NCBI GenBank assembly: GCA_904418845.1
Contig: CAJFQC010000015.1
Coordinates: forward strand, 1-64,000
Direction: 5' to 3'
DNA from: an uncultured Ruminococcus sp.
Lineage (GTDB): Bacteria; Bacillota; Clostridia; Lachnospirales; Lachnospiraceae
Length of the DNA stretch: 64,000 nt
Under the pieces are notes generated by a model. It did no database searches. It was given only the letters and a program-made list of their open reading frames with translations, and was not told the DNA's origin. The position numbers and the translations under genes are program-made. Below are positions 48,462 to 58,075 of the stretch, one piece after another. Each line of letters opens with the position of its first letter. Position 1 is the stretch's first letter.

Positions 48462-49478
48462 ATGAATCCCGGTACATTTTATCTATATGAATATGAAAAC
48501 GGCAGACGCACTCGTAATGTCGGCTTTATCAAGGTAAGCCGACACTATCGCTCCTGCATCCTTCAGCTCCATGCGCGGGGCGTCCCCGTGGGAAACGGAG
48601 CTTCTGTGCAGCTGTGGGCATTTTTCCGTGACGACGGCGACAGCCTTATAGCTGAGCAGATCGCTGTGATTAACTGCTTTGGACGAAGCATCTCAGCACG
48701 CCTTCCCGTCTCAGAAACACGTTTCCCGGAAGGCCGGCCTCTGTCCCAGATCGACGGGTTTATCATCAAACTCCCCGGAAGAAGTTCTTCTATGTTCTGG
48801 ATGGCCTCCGCATTTTTCTTCGATGTGGATATCCGGAAAATGAAAACCGCCTCTTCCATTCAAAAAGATCAAAACACCGAAACAGTCGCCGCCGAAACAA
48901 ATGCTGCCGAACCGGATATTATCGAGGCAGATGCCGCTGAACCAGACGTTACCGAGACAGATGCTTCTCAGATAAACACTGCTGAGGCAGATGTTGACAG
49001 GGATGAGACCGAAAAAACAAATACCGCTGAAGCGGATGCTGCAGAAACAGTCGCCGCCGGATCGGAATCGGTCCAAATTTCCGCAGAAACAAATACAGCT
49101 GGGCAGGACAGCGGCAGAGATGAAGATGTAGCGCTTTCTGAAACTGCCCCTCCATCTGCGCGGCCCTCCGCCAGAAAAATCCAACGCGCAGATATGTCTC
49201 AGCTTCCACGAAAGTTCTGGCCTCTTGCCAACAACAGCTTTCTCCTGCACGGATATCACAACTACGGCCATCTCATGCTCATTGAAGAGGACGGCCGTCT
49301 GTGGCTCGGAGTTCCCGGGACTTATGCCCCACAGGAAGCCCGCGCGGCAGACCTTTTCGGATTCCCCCGCTTTACACGCTCCTATGCCGAATCTCCGGAG
49401 CTGACAGCGGAAGAACGCACTGACGATGCTGACTTCGGCCATTGGTGCCGCTGTGTGGGCAGTATTCCCCCGCGCTGA
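48462..49478 (+). CDS. Uncharacterised two-domain protein with decapeptide-repeat linker
   Basis: The 338-aa protein has a conserved-looking N-terminal domain (1-125, MNPGTFYLYEYENGRRTRNV to the FWMASAFFFDVDI strand) and a C-terminal domain (240-338, LPRKFWPLANNSFLLHGYHN to FGHWCRCVG). They are joined by an acidic Ala/Glu/Asp linker (130-235). The linker has ten-residue repeats such as EADAAEPDVT. No signal peptide or catalytic motif is seen. It may be a DUF6128-type protein of Lachnospiraceae; I am not sure. The ribosome binding site is GAGG before the ATG. It is a single gene, convergent with dgt. Confidence 0.85.
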   Translation: MNPGTFYLYEYENGRRTRNVGFIKVSRHYRSCILQLHARGVPVGNGASVQLWAFFRDDGDSLIAEQIAVINCFGRSISARLPVSETRFPEGRPLSQIDGFIIKLPGRSSSMFWMASAFFFDVDIRKMKTASSIQKDQNTETVAAETNAAEPDIIEADAAEPDVTETDASQINTAEADVDRDETEKTNTAEADAAETVAAGSESVQISAETNTAGQDSGRDEDVALSETAPPSARPSARKIQRADMSQLPRKFWPLANNSFLLHGYHNYGHLMLIEEDGRLWLGVPGTYAPQEARAADLFGFPRFTRSYAESPELTAEERTDDADFGHWCRCVGSIPPR

Positions 49479-49517
49479 CGCCCGGCCTGTTGTAATTGCA
49501 AACATTTTGTCGCGCTC

Positions 49518-50918
49518 TTACAGCATCCCGTTCATTTCCTGATACAACCTTTTGGCATAGCTGTCTGTCATGCCGCACACATAGTCGGTCACAAGGAGGA
49601 GACGCAGATAGAGCTTCTCCTCCTCGCTCTTTCCTTCCGCCTGCCGCTTATACGCATTCTTATAATTATCTGATATGAAGGATACGACTCGGCTGTCGAT
49701 AGTGTCCTGCGGCTCATCTGTGTCATAGTACAAAGCAGCGTGGACCAGCTTGTCCATAAGATAATTTAAAATCGACGATTCCGACACTTCCATCTTGTAA
49801 ATCGCCATGGAGGAGAATACGCGCCGGTGCGCCATATCTCCCAGCAGATCCATAAGTTTTTGTCCAAATGTCCCATAAAACAGATCCTGCTTAAACGTAC
49901 CTTCCATGATGCTGTCATAGTTCGACGTAAATCCATATGTGGCACAGTTTATGAGAAAGCCCTGCACGCTCACGATCCAGTTTTTTACCGCATAGGATGC
50001 CGGATCGCTCACACCCTTGTCGGCCCCTCTCTCATAGAGCTGTCTTAATTTCTCCAGCGGACGAAACTTTGTAAACTCTCTGTCCAGAGGAGCAAGTTCC
50101 TGCGCCAGCATATCATAAGTGATAAAGCCTTTGATAAAAGCATCCTCTATATCTGCTGTCTTGTAGGCAAGATCATCCGCCGCCTCAAGGATATAGGTGA
50201 GAGGATGCCTGTTGCTGCCCGCGCCCGTTGCTTCGGTCACGCTTCGGAATATCTTCTCCTCCGCAAGATAATAGCCCATTTTCTTATCCTTGATGTTCCC
50301 GCTGTTCTCATCTATGTCAGTAGAGGCTCCCGGATATTTAATGATTGTATTAAGAAGGGCATAGGTCAGGTTCATCCCATGCTCATCCACCAGATAATGA
50401 AGCCTTGTCACAAGGCGCAGCGCCTGCGCGTTGCCCTCAAAATGCAAAAGATCCTGCCGCATCTGTTCTGTAAGCATTTCCATGACACATTTTCCTTTAA
50501 AAGAAAGCTTCGGCAGCCAGCGCGCAAACCACTCTCTAATCGCCACCTCTCCGAAATGTCCGAAAGGCGGATTCCCTATATCATGGATCAGTCCCGCACA
50601 TTCAAGGATGTGGGAAATATCCTCTTTCATCTGAGGGGTAAAACCGGAATTTCTCCGGTATGTAAGTATATTCTCTCCGATATTCTGCCCCAGGGATTTG
50701 CCCAGAGAAGAAACTTCCAGTGAATGGGTCAGCCTCGTGCGGATAAAATCACTCTTATCAAGGGGGAACACCTGCGTCTTATCCTGGAGTCTCCGAAATG
50801 AAGCACTTCCGATAATCCTATGATAATCCTTCTCAAATTCACTTCTTAAGTCCGACGACCGCTGTCTTTGCGAACTCTCGCGCTCCCGCCGCGTGGATAA
50901 CAGTGTTTTCCATTCCAT
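49518..50918 (-). CDS. dgt: Deoxyguanosinetriphosphate triphosphohydrolase (HD superfamily)
   Basis: dGTPases hydrolyse dGTP to deoxyguanosine and tripolyphosphate and help set dNTP pools; some act against phage. The 466-aa protein has the HD metal motif with H in TRLTHSLEVSS and the pair in AGLIHDIGNPPFGHFGE, then a later EAADDLAYKTADIEDAF. Length fits the Dgt type rather than short HD proteins. The ATG at 50918 has AGGAAAGGA upstream. Confidence 0.92.
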   Translation of the reverse strand: MEWKTLLSTRRERESSQRQRSSDLRSEFEKDYHRIIGSASFRRLQDKTQVFPLDKSDFIRTRLTHSLEVSSLGKSLGQNIGENILTYRRNSGFTPQMKEDISHILECAGLIHDIGNPPFGHFGEVAIREWFARWLPKLSFKGKCVMEMLTEQMRQDLLHFEGNAQALRLVTRLHYLVDEHGMNLTYALLNTIIKYPGASTDIDENSGNIKDKKMGYYLAEEKIFRSVTEATGAGSNRHPLTYILEAADDLAYKTADIEDAFIKGFITYDMLAQELAPLDREFTKFRPLEKLRQLYERGADKGVSDPASYAVKNWIVSVQGFLINCATYGFTSNYDSIMEGTFKQDLFYGTFGQKLMDLLGDMAHRRVFSSMAIYKMEVSESSILNYLMDKLVHAALYYDTDEPQDTIDSRVVSFISDNYKNAYKRQAEGKSEEEKLYLRLLLVTDYVCGMTDSYAKRLYQEMNGML

Positions 50919-50973
50919 AGCTTTGATCCTTTCCTGTCCCGGTCTGCCGGGCTTCTTTTCGCCGGATACATCT

Positions 50974-51000
50974 CACCCCGCAGACTTTCGCTGCGGGGTG
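50974..51000 (-). other. Perfect 10-bp hairpin upstream of dgt
   Basis: CACCCCGCAG (50974-50983) and CTGCGGGGTG (50991-51000) pair around a 7-nt loop. There is no U-tract on either strand, so it is either a weak terminator of the preceding gene or a leader structure of dgt. A TATAAT on the minus strand just upstream (about 51030) would place it in the dgt leader. Confidence 0.5.
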
Positions 51001-51040
51001 TCATATCACTTTATTGGTTATATAAATTATACGCTGTTCC

Positions 51041-51883
51041 TTAATCCAGATAAATCGGCGGCTCATAAGCTTTTCCAAGGAGCGCTTTCTTTCGCTCCTG
51101 AAGTCCTAAAAACGCCCACTCTGTCATATCTGTCCATTTGTGAATAGTGCGGTCATATACCTGAACATATCCGATACGTGCCGGATGCATACGTACACTG
51201 TTGGACTGGTACTCTCGCCCTGTATACGGATTAATCTCTCCCGCCTGCGTATCTTCCTCCACATCGTCATACGCGATGACAGGTTCGAAATCTTTTTCCC
51301 CCTGCTGCGGAGACTTTACTTCTTTGCCGATATCTGCCGCCACTCCCGTTTCTGCAGCGCCGATCGCTTCCGCCGCTCTGGACAGTTCGGTCACTCTGCC
51401 AGTCTTTACATTCTCCTCAAGCTCAGAGAGATCCTTGTGCATGTCGTAGAGTTCTCCAATAGTCAAATCCCTCTCGTCCGGTCCCGGCTCGTCTGCAGAC
51501 TGCTCTGCTTCTTCCACAGGCTGTACCGGCTCTTCTTCCACAGGCTGTGTCGGTTCTTCTTCCACAGCCGGCGCCTGTTGTTCCTCCATGATCTTCGCTT
51601 TTTCTGTGTGCTCTGCTGCCGCCCTCTCCAGAGTTTCCGTGCTGCGGTCCTGTGTCTGCGCGTCGCCGCCCATAATACTCAGATGGAACGGACATCCCAG
51701 AATCTCTGCAATCATGCGCATATCCTGTTCCTGAAAATTATCCCTTCCAAGCCTCTGTGTCAGGTTCTGACGCGACATCTTTTTCCTGGTCTTTTCCTCG
51801 ATTATCTCTGCGAGCTGCTTGATACTCATCCCTTTTCTCCCAAGGATGATCTTGACCTGTTCCCCAAACGTTAAATCTTCCAT
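51041..51883 (-). CDS. XRE-type helix-turn-helix protein with acidic repeat linker
   Basis: The 280-aa protein has an N-terminal HTH of the XRE kind (residues 5-65: QVKIILGRKGMSIKQLAEII, then the RQNLTQRLGRDNFQEQDM segment). A Glu/Pro/Val-rich linker follows at 95-135 (EEEPTQPVEEEPVQPVEEAE). The C-terminal module of about 75 residues begins YTGREYQSNSVRMHPARIGY. That module may act in dimerisation or ligand sensing; no family is recognised. It has a strong promoter upstream and lies on the same strand as dgt. Confidence 0.82.
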   Translation of the reverse strand: MEDLTFGEQVKIILGRKGMSIKQLAEIIEEKTRKKMSRQNLTQRLGRDNFQEQDMRMIAEILGCPFHLSIMGGDAQTQDRSTETLERAAAEHTEKAKIMEEQQAPAVEEEPTQPVEEEPVQPVEEAEQSADEPGPDERDLTIGELYDMHKDLSELEENVKTGRVTELSRAAEAIGAAETGVAADIGKEVKSPQQGEKDFEPVIAYDDVEEDTQAGEINPYTGREYQSNSVRMHPARIGYVQVYDRTIHKWTDMTEWAFLGLQERKKALLGKAYEPPIYLD

Positions 51884-51979
51884 GGTGGTTTTCCTCCTTA
51901 TCGTATGTATTTATACCCTCTCATCAACCAATGTAGAAACAATATAATTGCTTCATAAATCTATTATTTTACTTTTTTC

Positions 51980-52008
51980 ATTCTAACAAATCCTGTATAG
52001 AACGTCAA
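51980..52008 (-). promoter_or_regulatory. Promoter of the XRE-type gene
   Basis: TTGACG (52008-52003), 17 bp, TAGAAT (51985-51980) on the minus strand, leaving a leader of about 90 nt. Confidence 0.75.
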
Positions 52009-52035
52009 TCACTGTTGAAAACCATAACGCAGATA

Positions 52036-52830
52036 TCATTGCTGCAGATATTCCTCCAGTGTCAGTCCCTGCTCATGAATCTCTTTCGCTGCCTCTTCCC
52101 CTACATAACGATAGTGCCAAGGTTCATATATGATCCCCGTAATCTCCGCCTTATCCTGTGGATAACGCAGGATAAATCCGTATTCCCAGCAATGCTCCAT
52201 AAGCCATTTCTGTTCTTCGGTATCTCCCTGTCTGTCATCCAGCGCAGAGTAATCTGACGATATAATATCCACTGCCAGCCCTGTCGCATGTTCGCTTGTC
52301 CCGGGAACTGCCACTGATTTTTTCGTCTCGTCATAGGCATCCAGCGGCTTGTATCCCTGGCTGATCCAGTCATTCATCGTAGCGTTGAACACCGTCCTCT
52401 GATATTCATAGTCCCGGTACGCGGATGTAACATACATACTCAGTCCTGCTGCCGCCCCGTCGTCCAACATATTCTGGAGAGACTCTGCGATTCTTGTATC
52501 CACCGAGCGTTCACTCTCAATCTCCACAAGCTCCGCCGGGACATAAGAGGTGTCCAGGGGATGTTCTTCATTCACCAGCGCAAGAGCCCACCCGGCATCG
52601 TTTCCCATCAGGACAGCCGCATTGTTATGAGCGGCTTCATTTTTACTGACCTGCAGAGAAAGCTCTTCATTCTTTTCTGTCAGGCTGGCATTCTCTTTCT
52701 CATACTGCGCTTCCCTTTTTGAAATTACCATATTTGCGACAGGCACTGTGAACAGGATTCCGGCCAGAACACCGATAACCACGCCAACAAGAAATACCTG
52801 TTTTATCTTCTGGATTTTCATCTTTCTCAT
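52036..52830 (-). CDS. M15-family D-Ala-D-Ala carboxypeptidase (VanY/DacB-like), membrane-anchored
   Basis: The 264-aa protein has an N-terminal anchor (VFLVGVVIGVLAGILFTVPV), a short coiled coil (40-65) and a zinc peptidase domain. Metal and catalytic motifs are GTSEHATGLAVDI (SxHxxGxAxD) and EPWHYRYVG (ExWHxR). It trims peptidoglycan stem peptides outside the cell. Its start overlaps the Sfp-type gene by 4 nt, so it is the last gene of a three-gene operon. Confidence 0.92.
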   Translation of the reverse strand: MRKMKIQKIKQVFLVGVVIGVLAGILFTVPVANMVISKREAQYEKENASLTEKNEELSLQVSKNEAAHNNAAVLMGNDAGWALALVNEEHPLDTSYVPAELVEIESERSVDTRIAESLQNMLDDGAAAGLSMYVTSAYRDYEYQRTVFNATMNDWISQGYKPLDAYDETKKSVAVPGTSEHATGLAVDIISSDYSALDDRQGDTEEQKWLMEHCWEYGFILRYPQDKAEITGIIYEPWHYRYVGEEAAKEIHEQGLTLEEYLQQ

Positions 52831-53450
52831 AGCTTCAACTCCATATGCAGCTTCACGTCGATCTCTTTATCCGTAGAGCATACCGCCATTTTATATGGCG
52901 CTGCATCAATTTTATATTCCATGTAATAATGTTCCTGCGAAAACTCTGCCGGCTGTCTGATCAGAACCGGCGGTTCTCCAAGACGAATACAGAAGGCATT
53001 GGCCGGGAGAGCCATCCCTCTTCCAGTGGCTTTCATAAAACTTTCTTTGAGCACCCAGTACCGGTAAAAGAGTTGTGCCCTGCCATCTTCTGTTTTCTCC
53101 TTCATGATCGTCTCATATTCTTCCGGACAAAAAAATCTCTTTGCCACATTTTCTCTGAATACACCGATCTTCTCCAGATCGCATCCCACACACACTTTTT
53201 TGCTGTCCGCCGCCGCGCACATCACATATTTCCCGGAATGTGAGAAATTGACCGCTGAACCCTCCGGCAGTCCGTATTCTTCGCATATTTTCGCCCACAG
53301 CGCCCAGACACCGACACTTTGCGCTTTCTTCTCCACAGAACGCAGCGCGTCCGCCTTCTTCCTGCGAAAATCGGGCAGCGCGCGGTAATATCTCTCATAA
53401 CATTCTCTTTCATACAGCGGAGTCGACTCCGCAATCCATGCCCTGACCAT
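52827..53450 (-). CDS. 4'-phosphopantetheinyl transferase, Sfp superfamily
   Basis: The 207-aa enzyme loads the phosphopantetheine arm of CoA onto carrier proteins. The motifs GCDLEKIGVFRENVAKRFFC and FYRYWVLKESFMKATGRGMA hold the Mg2+-binding acids and the catalytic Lys. Length is near that of Sfp (about 224 aa), larger than AcpS. No NRPS, PKS or carrier protein is in the window. It lies 2 nt after the GGDEF/EAL gene and overlaps the M15 peptidase gene. Confidence 0.92.
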   Translation of the reverse strand: MVRAWIAESTPLYERECYERYYRALPDFRRKKADALRSVEKKAQSVGVWALWAKICEEYGLPEGSAVNFSHSGKYVMCAAADSKKVCVGCDLEKIGVFRENVAKRFFCPEEYETIMKEKTEDGRAQLFYRYWVLKESFMKATGRGMALPANAFCIRLGEPPVLIRQPAEFSQEHYYMEYKIDAAPYKMAVCSTDKEIDVKLHMELKL

Positions 53451-53452
53451 CT

Positions 53453-55072
53453 CTAATCTTTCAGATAGCGAACCTCAAAAGTCTCGATCGTGATCGGTTT
53501 ATTAAAGAGGACGCCCTGCGCGTGATCGCAGCCAAGTTCGCCCAGCACATTGAGCTGATCCTGTGTCTCCACACCGGCAGCTTCCACAGAAGCGCCGAGC
53601 TGCCGGCAGATATCAATGACTGCCTGTGCAACGATGCGGCTTCTGCTGTTGCCGACAAGATTGGTGATCAGACTCTTATCCAGCTTCAGGGCATCGAACT
53701 CCATAAGTGATAAGATCGAAAAACTGGAATCTTTCGCACCGAAATGGTCTAATATCACTCTGACATTTGCCTTTCTGATCCTACCGCTCGTCTCAGCCAG
53801 CATTTCCTGATTCATGTCATTTCCGGCCTCGGAGACTTCCACCTCAAGATACTCGCAGCGCACATGGTATTTGTCAATGATCTTCATCATTTTCTCAGCC
53901 ACACTCTCCTGCTTTAATGTTGCGCCCGCGAAATTCACCGCCACCGGAATCATCGGGATATCTTGCAGCTCCCAGCGGTGAAGAGTTTTGCACACTTCCT
54001 CAAATACATACAGATCAAGATAGTGTGACAGCTTTGTCTCCTCAAGGAGATTGATATATTTCCCCGGATCCACAATACCCAGATCTTTGTGGTGATAGCG
54101 CACGACGGCCTCTGCCCCCGCGACCGCCTCCGTCTGCACATCCATCTTCGGTACGAGACAGACAATAAAATTCCCATGCTTGATATCTTCCAAAAGATCC
54201 TGTTTGATAATCGGCTCGTGGTGTCCTCTTTTGAGATTCTTATAATATTTTTTCTTTTCCTCGCGCATCATGACTTCTGCGTTGGTCACAAGCTTGTCCA
54301 CATCAATGTCAAGCTTTTCCCACGCATATCCCATGGACACAAGACCCAGGCTGATGTTGTCCAGCTTTGTATGCGCCGCATAGACCTGTTTTGTAAAATT
54401 TTCATAGGTGCTGTCTTCTACAAGAACAAGATACTCGTCTCCGGTCAGGCGATACACCTCCGCGCTGCGGAAAAACTCCTCAAGAACTTCTCCTACGCGG
54501 GTGACAACCTCGTCGCCGTACTCCCGGCCGAACTCTTTGTTAAAATTCTTCAGGCCATTGATATCAATGGAGAGAGCGCCCAGCGATTTCAGCTTCCTCT
54601 CCTTTACTTTATCCAGATAATCCACAAGGCTGTTACGGTTCAAAAGCCCTGTCAGATCATCATGATAACTCAGATATTCCTGCTGCTTCTGTATCTTTTG
54701 CAGAGCGATAGCCTGCGGAATATACGGAAGGAGCGCGCGCATCAGGTCAAGTGTGCATCCCCCACGGTGAACTCCCGCCACGGCGAGGATTGCAGTCGTA
54801 TCCTCACTGATCTGGCGGAACACACTGTAACTGTCAGACGTAGTATCCGTGATCTCCTCTTTCATCCACTTCGGCTGCTGATCCTCCGGAAGCAGCTTTA
54901 AACGGTCACGCTGCCACTCTACATTCTCAGCGCACCACTCGTAAATTGTCTCGATATCCCCCTGTTCTTTTTCTATATAATAAGCATACTCTGCGTCATA
55001 ATAATCGCGTACCGTACTTAGTACATCATTCATGATCTCCACGATTGAACGTGGTGTATAATTATCGCTCAT
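53453..55072 (-). CDS. Degenerate GGDEF-EAL protein with N-terminal GAF-like region
   Basis: The 539-aa protein has a GAF-like N-terminus (1-125), a GGDEF domain (130-285) and an EAL domain (290-539). No membrane segment is seen. The GGDEF motif reads LTGDEY. The EAL motif reads GAEAVVRY, and the usual DDFG metal site reads LDHFG. Several c-di-GMP residues are therefore changed, and one or both domains may be inactive or act as a nucleotide sensor. It is the first gene of an operon with Sfp-type and M15 genes. A TTTACT-16-TACAAT promoter may lie at about 55100-55127. Confidence 0.9.
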   Translation of the reverse strand: MSDNYTPRSIVEIMNDVLSTVRDYYDAEYAYYIEKEQGDIETIYEWCAENVEWQRDRLKLLPEDQQPKWMKEEITDTTSDSYSVFRQISEDTTAILAVAGVHRGGCTLDLMRALLPYIPQAIALQKIQKQQEYLSYHDDLTGLLNRNSLVDYLDKVKERKLKSLGALSIDINGLKNFNKEFGREYGDEVVTRVGEVLEEFFRSAEVYRLTGDEYLVLVEDSTYENFTKQVYAAHTKLDNISLGLVSMGYAWEKLDIDVDKLVTNAEVMMREEKKKYYKNLKRGHHEPIIKQDLLEDIKHGNFIVCLVPKMDVQTEAVAGAEAVVRYHHKDLGIVDPGKYINLLEETKLSHYLDLYVFEEVCKTLHRWELQDIPMIPVAVNFAGATLKQESVAEKMMKIIDKYHVRCEYLEVEVSEAGNDMNQEMLAETSGRIRKANVRVILDHFGAKDSSFSILSLMEFDALKLDKSLITNLVGNSRSRIVAQAVIDICRQLGASVEAAGVETQDQLNVLGELGCDHAQGVLFNKPITIETFEVRYLKD

Positions 55073-55168
55073 TCTATTTTCTCCCCTATGATATATTGTA
55101 AAAAAATCATTAATTCAGTAAAAGTCAAGACATAGTTATTGTAGTATACATACTGCTGAAATGCAAGA

Positions 55169-55203
55169 TAAAAAGAACGCATCCCGCTTACATGGATACG
55201 TTC
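55169..55203 (-). terminator. F-ATPase operon terminator
   Basis: GAACGTATCC and GGATGCGTTC (minus strand; 55203-55194 and 55184-55175) form a 10-bp stem with one GU pair, followed by TTTTTATC. It lies about 50 nt past atpC. Confidence 0.85.
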
Positions 55204-55255
55204 CCTCTATATACACTTGATTAAGTTGGCGGCCTCTGCGGCTGCGGGTCCGGCG

Positions 55256-55672
55256 CTATAAGTTCCACTTCTTATTCTGCGCAAGCCTCAATCTGTTCAT
55301 TGCTCTTGCGAGAGACGCCTGTGTATGGTAATACTGCTGGATACTCTGTTTCTGGCGCATCTGTTCTTCCGCGCGCTCCCGCTGCTCCTGGGCGTGGCGC
55401 ACATCGATGTCCTCCGGGCGCTCTGCCGTGTCCACGATCAACGTCACACGGTTGTTGACAACCTCCGCGAATCCCTGCCCGAGGGCAATCTCCTGCTGAT
55501 GGTCTTCTTCAGCTTCCATGCGGGCGATACCCACTGTGATAGCGATGACCATGTTCTCATGGTTCGGAAGCAGTCCCATCTCGCCATCCGGGGCGGGAAT
55601 AGTAAGTTTCCGGCAGCGTCCTTCATAAAACACTTTATCGCTTGCTATTATTTTCAGACCAAATGTGTCCAT
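55256..55672 (-). CDS. atpC: F-type ATP synthase subunit epsilon
   Basis: The 138-aa epsilon subunit has the N-terminal beta-sandwich (FGLKIIASDKVFYEGRCRKL, GEMGLLPNHENMVIAITVGI) and the two-helix C-terminal domain that can inhibit hydrolysis. It is the last gene of the operon, 43 nt after atpD. Confidence 0.95.
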   Translation of the reverse strand: MDTFGLKIIASDKVFYEGRCRKLTIPAPDGEMGLLPNHENMVIAITVGIARMEAEEDHQQEIALGQGFAEVVNNRVTLIVDTAERPEDIDVRHAQEQRERAEEQMRQKQSIQQYYHTQASLARAMNRLRLAQNKKWNL

Positions 55673-55715
55673 ACGTTACACACTCCTGTTTCTTCTTCCA
55701 CTCGTGCCGCGCAGA

Positions 55716-57128
<1,413 letters not shown>

Positions 57129-58013
57129 CTATTTCTGCTGTGCTTTCGCGCCGCTGCACACCTCTGTGATCTCCTGCGTGATCGCTGCCTGTCTCGCCCT
57201 GTTATAGAGGATGGACAGGTCGTGAATCAGATCTTTCGCGCTGTCTGTAGCCGCCTTCATCGCCATCATGCGGGCATTGTGCTCGCTGGCGTAAGCCTCC
57301 ACAAGACATCCGTAGATCATTCCGGTCACATAGTTCGGCACGATGCTGTCCATCACTGCCTCCGCAGACGGATACAGATCAATGGCCTCCCTGTAAATAT
57401 TAAGAGGCATCTTCATCTCATTGAACGATCTGCTCTCCAGAGGAAGAAGCTTTAACACCTCTGCCTCGGACTGAACCGAATTTTCCATGCGTGTGTAGAC
57501 AATGTATATCTCATCTAACTCTCCGGAAATGAACTGGTCTAAGAGCACTCCCGATATCTCCCTCGCCCGGTGCATGGTCGGTTTCTGTACGGTGTAACGG
57601 AAGTTCGTGTCGATCTCCACACCCCGCTTGGCGAAATAATGCCTTCCCAGCTCTCCTACCACGAACAGTTTGTGGATGCCGGGCCGGGCAAGGATCTCTT
57701 CCTCAAGCTTCTCGATATTGTGATTGTACGCGCCTGCAAGCCCTTTGTCCGCAGTCACAACGATGGACGCGATCTTGCGCTCCTCTTCCGGTATCTTCGC
57801 TCTCTGATCAAAGAAATGGTGCTCCAGCTCCGGAATATGCCTTAATATCCTTGATATCTCGCCCTGCAGCGCATAGAAATAAGGCTCTGTATCCGCCAGC
57901 TTTTTCTTCGCCTGTGTCATCTTAGAGGAGGAGATCATATACATGGCATTCGTGATCTTCATAGTGTCCTTTACACTGTTGATGCGGCTCTGTATCTCTC
58001 TGATATTTGCCAT
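57129..58013 (-). CDS. atpG: F-type ATP synthase subunit gamma
   Basis: The 294-aa rotor shaft has the typical coiled-coil ends: N-terminal NIREIQSRINSVKDTMKITN and C-terminal MMAMKAATDSAKDLIHDLSI followed by YNRARQAAITQEI. It lies between alpha and beta in standard order. Confidence 0.97.
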   Translation of the reverse strand: MANIREIQSRINSVKDTMKITNAMYMISSSKMTQAKKKLADTEPYFYALQGEISRILRHIPELEHHFFDQRAKIPEEERKIASIVVTADKGLAGAYNHNIEKLEEEILARPGIHKLFVVGELGRHYFAKRGVEIDTNFRYTVQKPTMHRAREISGVLLDQFISGELDEIYIVYTRMENSVQSEAEVLKLLPLESRSFNEMKMPLNIYREAIDLYPSAEAVMDSIVPNYVTGMIYGCLVEAYASEHNARMMAMKAATDSAKDLIHDLSILYNRARQAAITQEITEVCSGAKAQQK

Positions 58014-58075
58014 ATTATCACCTGCTTTTTTAACTATAACAGTCTGGTCCGCACTATTCGCAAAGCCGCGCAGCC

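Noticed and set aside
48711-49505. 264-codon open frame on the minus strand
   Set aside because: It is antisense to the repeat-linker protein; the repetitive linker keeps several frames open by chance.
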